Origin: Natronosalvus vescus
Lineage (GTDB): Archaea > Halobacteriota > Halobacteria > Halobacteriales > Natrialbaceae
Length of the DNA stretch: 64,000 nt
Assembly (NCBI RefSeq): GCF_023973145.1
Contig: NZ_CP099546.1
Span: 3,410,001 to 3,474,000, forward strand
Direction: 5' to 3'
The notes under the pieces are model-generated. The model was not told where the DNA came from. It saw only the letters and a list, made by a program, of their open reading frames with translations, and ran no database searches. Positions within the stretch are counted from its first letter, which is position 1. Every line of letters starts with the position of its first letter. A program made the translations under genes and the position numbers. Below are positions 41,848 to 55,098 of the stretch, in pieces.

Positions 41848-44685
41848 TCACTCCGAATCGATTCGGCGGGCGTGATCGGCATCGTCCACGGCACCAGCCT
41901 GGTCGCTCGGGTCGCCAGCGACGGCGGGTCTGATCTCGACGTCGAAGCGGGCACCACCCTGTTCGCTCTCGGCGATCATCACGTCCCAGCCGTGAGCCTC
42001 CGCGACTTCGGTAACGATCGCCAGTCCAAACCCTGTGCCTTCTGGATGGGTCGTGTAGCCAGACTCGAGCACTGATGACCGTTCCTCCGGTGGAATCCCT
42101 GGCCCGTTGTCGGCGACGTAAAATCCCGTTTCGGTCACGCCGACGGTCACGGTGACGTCCTCGCCAACGTGTTCGATCGCGTTCCGAAAGAGGTTCTCGA
42201 AGAAAACGAGCACCCGGTTCTCGTCGGCCATCACCGTCGGTAACGTGCCCTCGATCTCGATCCCGAGATCCGGGTCGACGGTGCGTCCGGCCTGCCGGAC
42301 GACGTCCTCGAGAGCGAGGGACTCGGGATCGGTGAGGTTTCGGCCGCTTCGGGCGAGGGCGAGCACGTCGTCGATGAGTTCGTCCATCCGCTCGAGCGCC
42401 CACTCGATCTCCTCGAGGGAGTCAGTGATGCCCATATCGTCGGTCGCCCGGTCGGCGATCAGATCGAGGTGTCCCGTCGCGAGCGTGAGCGGGTTTCTGA
42501 GGTCGTGGGAGACCGTCCCGGCGAACTCCTCGAGTCGTTCGTTCTGGCGTTCGAGTTCCTGGCGACGTGCGTCCAGTTCGCTCTCGCGTTCGGCTCGTTC
42601 GATTGCCGCCTCGACGTTCGCCGCGAGGATGTTCGCGAGCGCGAGTGATTCCTCGTCGAAGTCGTTGCGGTCGACCGACGCGACCAACAAGAGGCCGTAC
42701 TCGCCGAGGGGAAGGTGTGCTTCGCTTCGAATTGGCGTCTCCGGGTTCTGTACTCCGTTCTGATACCGGACGTCGCCGTGGGCAATCGGCTGTCCAGCCT
42801 CGTAGGCATCCCAGGCGAGCCCGCCATTGCGCTCGATAATCGGTGGCTCGCCGAACAGCTCGCGAACACCCTCCGAGACCGCGACCGGAACCAGACCGTC
42901 GACTTCGGGATCGTATCGGTGAATCCCGTTGAGCTGGTAATCGAGGATTTCGTCGGCGATGTCACACCCAACTCTGGCGACCTCGTCGGCGTTTGCCGCG
43001 GCCATGAGTCGGCGGGTACCGTCGTGCAACGCTCGGATTCGTTGTTCCCGTTCCTTTCGGTCGCCGATGTCGCGAATCACGCCGACGCTTTTGATGAGGG
43101 TACCCTCTTCGTCGGCAATCGGTGCGATGTTCGCCTCGGCGACGTGTTCTTCCCCATCGGTGCTGGTAAAGGTGAGTTCGAACGTCCCCCACGTGCGCTC
43201 GTCGTCGTCGATGATTTCGTACAGTATCTGTTGGCCACGTGCGACCGCCTCTTGTGGCATGAATTCGAGGGGGTGTGCACCGATCACCGCCTCGCGGGTC
43301 GTCCCGACGGCGTCGATCATCGCGTCGTTTGCCACTTCGATCGTCCCATCGGTATCGAGAATGTACATCGGATCACCGACCGTTTCGACGAGCGTCCGAT
43401 ACTGCTCGAGTTCGGTCTCCCACCGTTTTTGCTCGGTGATGTCGGTGTAAATGGCGTATTCGTAAACCGTATCGTCGAGTTCGACCGCGAAGCCGCGAGC
43501 GAAGAACTCCCGGGGGCCGTTTGCCGTCTGGCGAGTGACTTCGGCGGAAATGACTTCGCCGACACCGACTGTGTCGTAGACGTCGACCGCTTCGATGCCG
43601 TCCGGTAACACGTGTTCGTCGAGCTTGTCGCCGATCACCTCGGAGCGATCGTAGCCGAAGAGTCGTTCGAAGGCGGGGTTGACGTCGACGATGGTGTCCG
43701 ATCCCGCCGTCCCCAGGAAGGCGACGGCGTCCGGCACGTTCTCGAACAACGCGGCGAATCGGTCTCGCTCGCGACGAACCGCCTTCTCGGATCGGATCCG
43801 GGAAATCGCAGCGGTGACGTGTGCGGCGAGTAACTCGGCGAGGGTTCGATCGCGTTCGGTGAACGACGCCGGATCCGTGGCTGCCGCCTGCAACACGCCG
43901 AACGAGCCAACGGGGACGCTGACCCCCGAACGAATTCGTTCGTCGACCGGTTTCGCCTCCGCACCGGTGTCGACGTGGTGGACGATCGAGGACTCCCCGG
44001 ATCGATAGGTGCTTCCGACCACGCCTTCGCTCACCTCGAACGATTTCGACAGTTCCGACACGATCTCGCCAGCAACGGCGGCGGGGCGTAATTGACCGTC
44101 GGATTCGATGTAGAGGGCACTGGCGTCGCTCTCGAGGACGTGTACCATCGCCTCGACGGCCAACTGATAGACTCCGTCGGGGTCGTGGCAGGATTCGAAC
44201 TCGAGGGCGACGTCGTGCATCGCGTCGACGCGGCCGAACCGGTTTTCGGCGTCGTCGGCCAGTACGTCGATGACGCGTGTACAGAGCGTCTGGAGCGCGG
44301 CAGTGTCGGTGCCAGCTGTCTTTCGAGCGTCCGAATCGGTCACCGCGGGCACGTACGCAGAAACACCCGCGTCGATTGCCGTAGCGGCGAACGCTTCGGA
44401 GCCGTCGCTCGCGTACAGAATGACCGGCGTTTCCGGGTACGTTCGCCGAACGGTTCGAGTAAACGAGAGGCTGTCCGATCGGGAGAGTGGCGACGCGACC
44501 ACAACGCAATCGACCCGTTGGTCACCGAGGGTCGAGATGGCGTCTGCGGCGGTTTCGACGGCCGTCACTTCGAGCCCAGGGCACGACGACTCGAGGGCCT
44601 CGACGGTGCGAGGTGAGCGGTCGGTGGGGTCGACATACAGGAGCGTCCCGTTGGCCGTCGACCGCCGCGCTCCGGAGTCGGGCAT
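41848..44685 (-). CDS. Sensor histidine kinase with pseudo-receiver, GAF and PAS domains
   Basis: A soluble 945-aa kinase. The N-terminal 130 residues look like a receiver domain (TLLYVDPTDRSPRTVEALES), but the phosphorylation site reads CVVVASPLS with no Asp, so it cannot accept phosphate in the usual way. Then come GAF (~150-305), PAS (~310-425), PAS (~430-545) and GAF (~560-700). The HisKA H-box is FAGTVSHDLRNPLTLATGH (~745), and the HATPase has FENLFRNAIEHV, VADNGPGIPPEER and EGTGFGLAIV. The start at 44685 is chosen over 44733 because TATAAG at 44716-44721 (reverse) lies 31 nt upstream. No response regulator is adjacent. Confidence 0.9.
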   Translation of the reverse strand: MPDSGARRSTANGTLLYVDPTDRSPRTVEALESSCPGLEVTAVETAADAISTLGDQRVDCVVVASPLSRSDSLSFTRTVRRTYPETPVILYASDGSEAFAATAIDAGVSAYVPAVTDSDARKTAGTDTAALQTLCTRVIDVLADDAENRFGRVDAMHDVALEFESCHDPDGVYQLAVEAMVHVLESDASALYIESDGQLRPAAVAGEIVSELSKSFEVSEGVVGSTYRSGESSIVHHVDTGAEAKPVDERIRSGVSVPVGSFGVLQAAATDPASFTERDRTLAELLAAHVTAAISRIRSEKAVRRERDRFAALFENVPDAVAFLGTAGSDTIVDVNPAFERLFGYDRSEVIGDKLDEHVLPDGIEAVDVYDTVGVGEVISAEVTRQTANGPREFFARGFAVELDDTVYEYAIYTDITEQKRWETELEQYRTLVETVGDPMYILDTDGTIEVANDAMIDAVGTTREAVIGAHPLEFMPQEAVARGQQILYEIIDDDERTWGTFELTFTSTDGEEHVAEANIAPIADEEGTLIKSVGVIRDIGDRKEREQRIRALHDGTRRLMAAANADEVARVGCDIADEILDYQLNGIHRYDPEVDGLVPVAVSEGVRELFGEPPIIERNGGLAWDAYEAGQPIAHGDVRYQNGVQNPETPIRSEAHLPLGEYGLLLVASVDRNDFDEESLALANILAANVEAAIERAERESELDARRQELERQNERLEEFAGTVSHDLRNPLTLATGHLDLIADRATDDMGITDSLEEIEWALERMDELIDDVLALARSGRNLTDPESLALEDVVRQAGRTVDPDLGIEIEGTLPTVMADENRVLVFFENLFRNAIEHVGEDVTVTVGVTETGFYVADNGPGIPPEERSSVLESGYTTHPEGTGFGLAIVTEVAEAHGWDVMIAESEQGGARFDVEIRPAVAGDPSDQAGAVDDADHARRIDSE

Positions 44686-44715
44686 GTCGTCTATTTCTAC
44701 CTCCGTGGCAACTGG

Positions 44716-44721
44716 TATAAG
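44716..44721 (-). promoter_or_regulatory. TATA box of the GAF/PAS kinase gene
   Basis: CTTATACC on the minus strand, 31 nt before ATG 44685. It lies inside the longer alternative frame and so argues for the shorter protein. Confidence 0.5.
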
Positions 44722-44834
44722 CGGTTCGGCCATTGGTCTCGTGAAGGATCCGTCCGCGTTCGCATATCGATGGACGATCGGGCCAATGTGCGAAATTCGA
44801 AATTCTATTTCGAGATTCGCATCATTTCGTGGCG

Positions 44835-44840
44835 TTTATT
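44835..44840 (+). promoter_or_regulatory. TATA box of carB
   Basis: TTTATT in GCGTTTATTACG, about 30-35 nt upstream of ATG 44870; indicates a leaderless or very short-leader transcript. Confidence 0.5.
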
Positions 44841-44869
44841 ACGATGTACACACTCCGGACGCACAACGA

Positions 44870-48049
<3,180 letters not shown>

Positions 48050-48121
48050 TTGCGCACCGTCGGAATACTCGAGACCTGGCATCTCGACGTCGGTGACTAC
48101 TCTCGAGCGATTTGTATGATC

Positions 48122-48164
48122 CCTCTCTTACGGTTCGGTGACTCCTCTCTTACGGTTCGGTGAC
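48122..48164. repeat. Tandem 22-bp repeat between carB and a sensor kinase
   Basis: CCTCTCTTACGGTTCGGTGAC occurs at 48122-48142 and again at 48144-48164. It lies in the 240-nt noncoding gap. Two copies only; function unknown. Confidence 0.6.
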
Positions 48165-48291
48165 CACTCTCGAGCAATCCGCTGATCGTTCACAACCCGT
48201 GAGCGGCGCACGCAGCCGTTGAACGAGGTATTTTCGACGGTCGAGAGATCCGACAGAGGGTTTAACTGAGTCGAGAATCACTACCTCTGCA

Positions 48292-51200
48292 ATGTCCGAA
48301 CGCGGGAGGCAAGAGACAGCTTCGTTTTGGGGGTCGGTGGCTCCCACCGACGGCTTCGAACGATTCCAGCAACTCGTCGACACGGTCGACGACGGCATCT
48401 ACCAGCTCGACGCCGGCGGGCACTTCGTCGGCGTCAACGACGCGCTCCTCGAGGCGTCCGGCTACGTTCGTGACGACCTCCTCGGCGAACACGTCTCGAT
48501 GCTTCTCGAGGATGCCGACGTTCGGCGTTTCGAACGAGAGGTTCAAGATCGACTCGACGGCGACGGAACGGACGACGCCACGTTCGAGGTGATCGTTCGG
48601 TCGGCCGATGGGAGCCCGATCCGCTGTACGGTGCGATTCAGTCTGCTCACCGACGACGGCGCGTTCGAGGGAACGGCTGGCATCGTCAGGGACGCAGGGC
48701 CTCCCCACGATCACCTCGCGTCGGTGTGGGCGGCGGACGAATCGATCACGGCTGTCATCAACGAAGCCGACGTCGGTGCCTTCGTCCTCGACGAGACCGC
48801 GACCGTCGCCTGGATCGACGACACCGCAGCGGAGTTTTTCGGCCTGGATCGGGCGGCTGTGGTCGGTCGGGACAAACGCGAGGTTATCGAAGAGACGATT
48901 CGCGATCGAGTCGATGACGACGATGCGTTCGTCGAAACCCTCCTCGCGACCTACGACGACAACAGTTACGTCGAGCGTTTCGAGTGCCTGGTGACCGCCG
49001 GGGAGGGCCGCGAAGCACGCTGGCTCGAACACCGGAGTAAACCGATCGAGTCGGGTCAGTACACGGGCGGTCGCATCGAACTCTACTACGACGTCACCGA
49101 TCGAAAGCGGGCCGAGGCCGACCTGCGCGAGAGCGAATATCGCTATCAGTCCCTCGTCGACGCCGTCGAGGAGTACGCTATCTTCCTGCTCGACGTGGAC
49201 GGTCACGTCACGAGCTGGAACGAGGGTGCAAAACGCATCAAGGGGTACGAGGAAGAGGACATTCTCGGCGAACACTTCTCGCTGTTTTATACGGACGACG
49301 ATCGGTCGGCCGGTGTTCCCGACCTCAACCTCGCGACCGCCGCGGCCGACCACACGACCACCGACGAAGGCTGGCGAGTCAGACGCGACGGATCGCAGTT
49401 CTGGGCGAACGTGACGATCAGCGCGATCAGAGACGACGACGGCGAGTTGCAGGGCTTTGCGAAGGTCACGCGGGATATGACCGAGCGGCGGGAGTACGAG
49501 CGCGAACTCGAGCGCCGAAAGCGGGAGGCCGAACGGGAACTCGACGAGGTGTTCCACCGCGTCTCGGATGCCTTCTACGCGCTGGACGAGGAGTGGCGAT
49601 ACACGTTCGTCAACGAACGTGCCCAGACGTTGCTCGGGCGGTCGGAGGAGGAGTTACTCGGTGAAGTCGCGTGGGAGATATTCCCGGAAGCCGTCGACAC
49701 GAACCTCTACGAGCAGTACCACGAGGCGATGACGTCTCAGCAACCGGTCTCGTTCGAACGGTACTCGGATCCACTCGGCATCTGGGCGTCGGTGACCGTC
49801 TACCCATCGGAGACCGGTGTTTCTGTATACTTCCAGGACATCACCGAGCGCAAAGCGCGCGAACGTGAACTCGAGCGATACGAGACCGCGTTCGAAACGA
49901 TCTGGGACGGCGTGACCATTCTCGATTCCGAGGGGTGTTTCGTCCTCGTCAACGACGCGTTCTGTGCCCTCACCGGGCACGAACGCGATGACGTCATCGG
50001 CGAACACGTCACGGTTGTCCTCGACGAGTCCGTCCACGAGGAGGCCGCAGAACTGTACGAAGACGTCACGGCGGGGAGCCTCGACGTCGCGACGATGACC
50101 TACGACCTGCAGACGTCGACGGGGGAGCGCGTTCCCGTCGAGGCACGGTTTGGGCCGTACCAGCACGAAGACGGTTCGGCCGGCGGCGTCGGCGTCATCA
50201 GGGACATCAGCGAACGCAAAGCGCGTAACCGGGAACTCCAGCAGTACGAGACCATCGTCGAAACCGTCGAAGACGGCATCTACGTGCTCGACGAGACGTA
50301 TCACTTCAGTGCGGTCAACGACGCGTACGTCGAGATGACCGGCTACACACGCGAGGAGTTACTCGGCGAACACTGTTCGATCGTGGTCGGCGACGACGTC
50401 TCGAGCCAGGCGGCGACGCTCTCTGAACACCTCACTCGAGGCGAGGATCAGGGCGCGGCGACGATCGAAGCCGACATCGAGCGTGCCGACGGAAGTCGGA
50501 TGCCTGCGGAAAGCCGGTTCACGCCGCTGCCGACCGACGATGGCGCCTACCGCGGGACGGTGGGCGTCGTCAGGGATCTCACGGATCGCCTCGAACACCA
50601 GCGCAAACTCGAAGAGAGTGAACGGCGGTATCGGACGCTCGTCGAGCACTTCCCGGACGGGATGGTCGCGCTGTTCGACGACGACCTTCGGTACACCGCC
50701 GTCGGCGGCCAACTACTCGAGCACTCGCCGGACGACCGAAGCGACCTCGTGAACGAGTCCATTCTCGATCGGTATCCGGACGACATCGTCGACGCGATCG
50801 AGCCACATTTCCGACGTGCTCTGGCGGGCGAGACTACCGAGTTCGAAGTGGAGTATCTCGACCGCCACCTGCACGCCTACGCACTCCCGATTGGGGACGG
50901 CGGTGATGACGGTGACGGCGATTCTGACGACGTGGGCGACATCGACGCCGGAATGCTCGTCGTCCAGGACATCACCGAACGGCGGGAGTACCAGCAGCGC
51001 CTCGAGGAGTCGAACGAACGCCTCGAACAGTTCGCCTACGCGGCCTCACACGACCTCCAGGAGCCGCTTCGGATGGTCTCGAGTTATCTCCAGCTCATCG
51101 AACGCCGCTACGGCGATCACCTCGACGAGGAGGGCACGGAGTTCCTCGAATTCGCCGTCGACGGGGCCGATCGCATGCGAGAGATGATCAACGGGCTCCT

Positions 51201-51699
51201 CGAGTACTCCCGGATCGAAACACTCGGCGATCCCGTCGAGCCGACCCCGTTAGATCCCATTCTCGAGTCGGTGCTCGACGATCTTCACCTCAAAATCGAG
51301 GAGGCCGATGCCGAGATCACGGCTGATTCGCTTCCCGAGGTGATGGGTGACGCCAACCAGCTTCGCCAGGTGTTCCAGAACCTGCTCGACAACGCCCTCG
51401 AGTACAGCGGGGAGACCCCGCCAGAAGTGGATATCGGAGCCGAACGACGCGGCGACGAGTGGGTCGTCTCGATCAGCGACCGGGGAGTCGGGATCGATCC
51501 CGACGCTACCGATCGGGTGTTCGAGGTTTTCGAACGCCTCCACACCCACGACGAACACGCCGGCACCGGCATCGGTCTCGCGCTCTGTACGCGCATCGTC
51601 GAACGCCACGGCGGCGACATCTGGGTCGAGTCGGCACCTGGAGAGGGATCGACCTTTTCGTTTACGCTGCCGACCAGTGACCGTCCACGCGAGGACTGA
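48292..51699 (+). CDS. Multi-PAS sensor histidine kinase
   Basis: A soluble 1135-aa kinase built from about seven PAS domains in tandem. The repeated pattern is VDTVDDGIYQLDAGGHFVGV at ~25, FLLDVDGHVTSWNEGAKRIK at ~300, ALDEEWRYTFVNERAQTLLG at ~430, WDGVTILDSEGCFVLVNDAF at ~540 and EDGIYVLDETYHFSAVNDAY at ~660. The kinase core has the H-box FAYAASHDLQEPLRMVSSYL (~917), the N-box FQNLLDNALEYS, G1 ISDRGVGIDPDA and G2 AGTGIGLALC. No membrane segments, so it should sense cytosolic redox, light or small-molecule cues. The core is nearly identical in motif to the kinase at 55.1 kb. No cognate regulator is nearby. Confidence 0.92.
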   Translation: MSERGRQETASFWGSVAPTDGFERFQQLVDTVDDGIYQLDAGGHFVGVNDALLEASGYVRDDLLGEHVSMLLEDADVRRFEREVQDRLDGDGTDDATFEVIVRSADGSPIRCTVRFSLLTDDGAFEGTAGIVRDAGPPHDHLASVWAADESITAVINEADVGAFVLDETATVAWIDDTAAEFFGLDRAAVVGRDKREVIEETIRDRVDDDDAFVETLLATYDDNSYVERFECLVTAGEGREARWLEHRSKPIESGQYTGGRIELYYDVTDRKRAEADLRESEYRYQSLVDAVEEYAIFLLDVDGHVTSWNEGAKRIKGYEEEDILGEHFSLFYTDDDRSAGVPDLNLATAAADHTTTDEGWRVRRDGSQFWANVTISAIRDDDGELQGFAKVTRDMTERREYERELERRKREAERELDEVFHRVSDAFYALDEEWRYTFVNERAQTLLGRSEEELLGEVAWEIFPEAVDTNLYEQYHEAMTSQQPVSFERYSDPLGIWASVTVYPSETGVSVYFQDITERKARERELERYETAFETIWDGVTILDSEGCFVLVNDAFCALTGHERDDVIGEHVTVVLDESVHEEAAELYEDVTAGSLDVATMTYDLQTSTGERVPVEARFGPYQHEDGSAGGVGVIRDISERKARNRELQQYETIVETVEDGIYVLDETYHFSAVNDAYVEMTGYTREELLGEHCSIVVGDDVSSQAATLSEHLTRGEDQGAATIEADIERADGSRMPAESRFTPLPTDDGAYRGTVGVVRDLTDRLEHQRKLEESERRYRTLVEHFPDGMVALFDDDLRYTAVGGQLLEHSPDDRSDLVNESILDRYPDDIVDAIEPHFRRALAGETTEFEVEYLDRHLHAYALPIGDGGDDGDGDSDDVGDIDAGMLVVQDITERREYQQRLEESNERLEQFAYAASHDLQEPLRMVSSYLQLIERRYGDHLDEEGTEFLEFAVDGADRMREMINGLLEYSRIETLGDPVEPTPLDPILESVLDDLHLKIEEADAEITADSLPEVMGDANQLRQVFQNLLDNALEYSGETPPEVDIGAERRGDEWVVSISDRGVGIDPDATDRVFEVFERLHTHDEHAGTGIGLALCTRIVERHGGDIWVESAPGEGSTFSFTLPTSDRPRED

Positions 51700-51911
51700 C
51701 TGGAACCGTCGTCCTTCTACGCTGTTTGTCGATTCCGTGGCGGACGAACGACGGAACGTGCCCACGACGATTCCGACGACGTGGGACACTTGGAGTGACG
51801 ACGCTGTCGTTCGTCCGATTCAGTGCCACCGAACCACCTGTGTGATGGACACCGATCCAGTGCTATCGACGGCTTTCGAAACATTTTCCAGATTCGATAG
51901 CGTACGTCACG

Positions 51912-52145
51912 ATGGTGATGAATATGACGGCGAGAGGCATCGATCCACAGACCCGACACGGTCGCTCGATTAGCCGTCACGATCTCGTACTCGCCAGTAT
52001 CCCGCTGGCATTTCTCGCCATGGGGCTGGTGTCCGTCGTGTTTGATGTGCGGTTCGAGACGGCGATGCTGTCGGCGAGTCTGATCGGCCTGTTCGCGATG
52101 GTCGATGGGATGGTGCTTCGCCCGCCGAACGGCCACGGCGGATGA
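51912..52145 (+). CDS. Small two-TM haloarchaeal membrane protein
   Basis: A 77-aa protein with a hydrophilic N-terminus (ARGIDPQTRHGRSISRHDLV) and two hydrophobic helices (LASIPLAFLAMGLVSVVF and AMLSASLIGLFAMVDGMVL). The short tail is PPNGHGG. Several ATGs are close together (51912, 51918, 51924). The type is common in haloarchaea; the function is unknown. It lies between a sensor kinase and folCP on the same strand. Confidence 0.65.
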   Translation: MVMNMTARGIDPQTRHGRSISRHDLVLASIPLAFLAMGLVSVVFDVRFETAMLSASLIGLFAMVDGMVLRPPNGHGG

Positions 52146-52353
52146 CGATCGATTTCGCGACGCTGTATTCGATCGGGAACTGATTCTGGATACACAGGTA
52201 TAATTTCTATAGTGTAATGATCCAATAGTTGTAGTAATGCCGTCGCGTCACCCGTCCCGTGCCCACTCGGGCACCGATCCGTTCCGCTTCAGTTCCTCCA
52301 CAACCGCCAACCAGGTTCGACACCCTAAAGCGGCCCGCCTCTGAGACACGACT

Positions 52354-54855
52354 ATGGAGTATCACGAGGCGGCGGACTTCCTCTTCTCACTTCGTCGATT
52401 CCGCCCCAAACCCGGCACCGAATCGACCCGGGCGTTCCTCGAGCACCTCGAGAACCCACACGAGGGCGTCCCGTTCGTTCAGATCGCTGGCTCGAACGGC
52501 AAGGGGAGCACCGCACGGATGCTCGAGTCGACCCTTCGCGAGGCGGGGCTCACGGTGGGTTTGTTCACCTCGCCACACCTCGACGACCTCCGCGAGCGGG
52601 TGCGCGTCGACGGACGAAAGATCCCGAAAGCGGCCGTTCGTGACTTCGTCGATACCGCCCACGAGTACGTCACCACGCAGGCAGCCGCCGGTGAATCCCC
52701 GACCTTCTTCGAGGCCATCACGACCCTGGCACTCTGGCACTTCGGCCACCAGGACGTCGACGTGGCCGTCCTCGAGGTCGGAATCGGCGGCCGATACGAC
52801 GCGACGAGCGTCGTCGATCCGGTCGCCAGCGCAGTGACGAGCGTCAGTTTAGAGCACACGAGCGTCATCGGCGACACCGTCGAGGAAATCGCCGCGGACA
52901 AAGCCCAGGTCGCCCCAACGAACGCCCCGCTCGTCACCGCCACGACGGGCGCGGCTCTCGAGACCGTCCGGGAGGAGGCCGGAGACGTTTGTACGGTCGC
53001 GGCGGCTGAATCGAGTGCAGCCGAGGATGCCGACGTCGTCGTCAGCTACGATGGTCTCACGAACCACGCCGAGGCGGCCATCTCGATCGAAGGTGACGGC
53101 TGGGGCGTCGACACCCGAATCCCCGTCCTCGGCCGCCACCAGGCGGAGAACGCTGGCATCGCCGCCACGCTCTCGCGCCAGGTTGCCGACGCCACAGCGG
53201 CCGACCTCGAGCGCGGCCTGCGAAACGCCCACTGGCCAGGCCGCTTCGAAGTGATGAACACCGCACCGCTGACGGTTCTCGACGGTGCCCACAATCCCGG
53301 CGCATGCGAGCGACTGGGCGAGACCCTCTCGTCGTTCGAGTACGAGGATCTCCACCTCGTGTTCGGCGCGATGCACGACAAGGATCACCGGGAGATGGCC
53401 GACGCACTCGCGACGCCGGATCGAGTGGTCACCTGCGAGCCGACGATCGACCGCGCCGAAGACGCCGACGTGCTCGCCCAGGTCTTCGCCGACGCCGGCG
53501 TCGATCACGTCGAGAATGGCGGATCCGTCGCCGACGCGCTCGAGCACGCCCTCGAGGTGGCAGGATCCGAGGACTGCGTACTCGTCACTGGATCGCTGTT
53601 CGCCGTCGCCGAAGCGCGCCGGCGGTGGACGCGTCGGGTTACACCCAAACGGGTTCGCGACCGGGCCGATGCTCGAACCGTGCTCGAGCGTGCCGACGTC
53701 GAGGCGGGAACGGTCACGCGCGTCGCCGGCAGCGGCGTCCACCGCGTCGTGACCCTGTCGCTCGAGCGCCAGCAAGCCCTCACGGTCGACCGCGAACTCG
53801 TCCGAATCGGCGGGGACTGTACGATTTCAGCCGTTCGGAGCGAGGACGATCCCGTCGACATCGTCCTGATGGGAACGCTCTCGGAGTTCGAGCGGCTGGC
53901 GACTACCCTCGACGACCGCCCGGACGGCCTTTCGTCGATCGCTCGAGCCCTGCGTCAGGCGCTGAATCTCGAGAGCGAAACTGGCAAACGCCAGGACGCC
54001 ACCAACGCCGGATCCAACACGAAACACGGGCGGGAGTACCCCTGGCACGACGAACCTGCCGTAATGGGCATTCTGAATGTCACCCCGGACAGCTTCCACG
54101 ACGGCGGCCAGTACGACGCCCTCGAAGCCGCAGTCGACCAGGCCAGATCGATGGTCGCCGACGGGGCTACCATCATCGACGTCGGCGGCGAGTCGACCAG
54201 ACCCGGTGCCGATCCCGTCTCCGTCGCCGAAGAGATCAATCGCGTCGTCCCCGTCATCGAGCGGCTTTCCGATCTCGAGGCGCTCGTCTCCGTCGACACC
54301 CGTCGGGCCGTCGTCGCCGAAGCCGCCCTCGAGGCCGGCGCGGACATCATCAACGACGTCTCCGGGCTCGAGGATCCCGAGATGCGGTTCGTCGCCGCCG
54401 AGTCCGACGCGCCGCTCGTCCTGATGCACAGCATCGACGCCCCCGTCGTCCCGGGGAAGGAGGTACAGTACGACGACGTCGTCGAGGACGTCATCGATCA
54501 GCTCACCGAGCGCGTCCTGCTGGCTGAGAAAGCTGGCCTCGAGCGCGACCGGATCGTCATCGATCCCGGTCTCGGCTTCGGAAAGTCGCCCGTAGAGAGC
54601 TTCGAGCTCTTGGGCCGGCTCGAGGAGTTCCGGGCCCTCGGCTGTCCGCTCCTCGTCGGTCACTCCCACAAATCGATGTTCGGCCACGTCGGTCGCGACC
54701 ACGGCGAGCGACTCGAGCCGACCGTCGCCGCGACGGCGCTGGCGGTCGACCGCGGTGCGGACATCGTCCGGGTGCACGACGTGGCCGAAAACGTCGCCGC
54801 GGTGCGGACGGCGCTGGCGACCCGTCGTGACGGTGGCTCGAGCGAGTGGGACTGA
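52354..54855 (+). CDS. folCP: Fused dihydrofolate synthase/dihydropteroate synthase (FolC-FolP)
   Basis: An 833-aa bifunctional folate enzyme. The N-terminal Mur-ligase-like FolC domain (~1-425) has the P-loop VQIAGSNGKGST (~46), TSPHLDDLRERVRVDG and LEVGIGGRYDATSVV. A middle domain of about 120 residues (~435-555) separates it from the C-terminal FolP TIM barrel (~565-830). That barrel has VMGILNVTPDSFHDGG, IIDVGGESTRPGADPV, ALVSVDTRRAVVAEA, DPGLGFGKSPVES and the terminal SHKSMFGH motif. FolP joins pterin pyrophosphate and pABA; FolC adds glutamate. The fusion is known in haloarchaea. No other pterin gene is next to it. Confidence 0.95.
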   Translation: MEYHEAADFLFSLRRFRPKPGTESTRAFLEHLENPHEGVPFVQIAGSNGKGSTARMLESTLREAGLTVGLFTSPHLDDLRERVRVDGRKIPKAAVRDFVDTAHEYVTTQAAAGESPTFFEAITTLALWHFGHQDVDVAVLEVGIGGRYDATSVVDPVASAVTSVSLEHTSVIGDTVEEIAADKAQVAPTNAPLVTATTGAALETVREEAGDVCTVAAAESSAAEDADVVVSYDGLTNHAEAAISIEGDGWGVDTRIPVLGRHQAENAGIAATLSRQVADATAADLERGLRNAHWPGRFEVMNTAPLTVLDGAHNPGACERLGETLSSFEYEDLHLVFGAMHDKDHREMADALATPDRVVTCEPTIDRAEDADVLAQVFADAGVDHVENGGSVADALEHALEVAGSEDCVLVTGSLFAVAEARRRWTRRVTPKRVRDRADARTVLERADVEAGTVTRVAGSGVHRVVTLSLERQQALTVDRELVRIGGDCTISAVRSEDDPVDIVLMGTLSEFERLATTLDDRPDGLSSIARALRQALNLESETGKRQDATNAGSNTKHGREYPWHDEPAVMGILNVTPDSFHDGGQYDALEAAVDQARSMVADGATIIDVGGESTRPGADPVSVAEEINRVVPVIERLSDLEALVSVDTRRAVVAEAALEAGADIINDVSGLEDPEMRFVAAESDAPLVLMHSIDAPVVPGKEVQYDDVVEDVIDQLTERVLLAEKAGLERDRIVIDPGLGFGKSPVESFELLGRLEEFRALGCPLLVGHSHKSMFGHVGRDHGERLEPTVAATALAVDRGADIVRVHDVAENVAAVRTALATRRDGGSSEWD

Positions 54856-55098
54856 ATTGATTTAACAGACCCTCTCAACGCTCGCTACCGATTGCCCACT
54901 CGGCGACCATCACAGGAGAGGGTGGTACGAGGAAGCCTATAGAATCATTACGTGCTGACGAGCGAGTTCCACTCTCGACCCACTCGACTCCGAAGGGACG
55001 TATCAGCAGAACCAACCCTCTACCGTAAACGAAGGTGTGATACTGATAGGTTTGCTCAGTAGAAGGATTTACCCACGTGCCCTCTTTTGTCTGTATCA

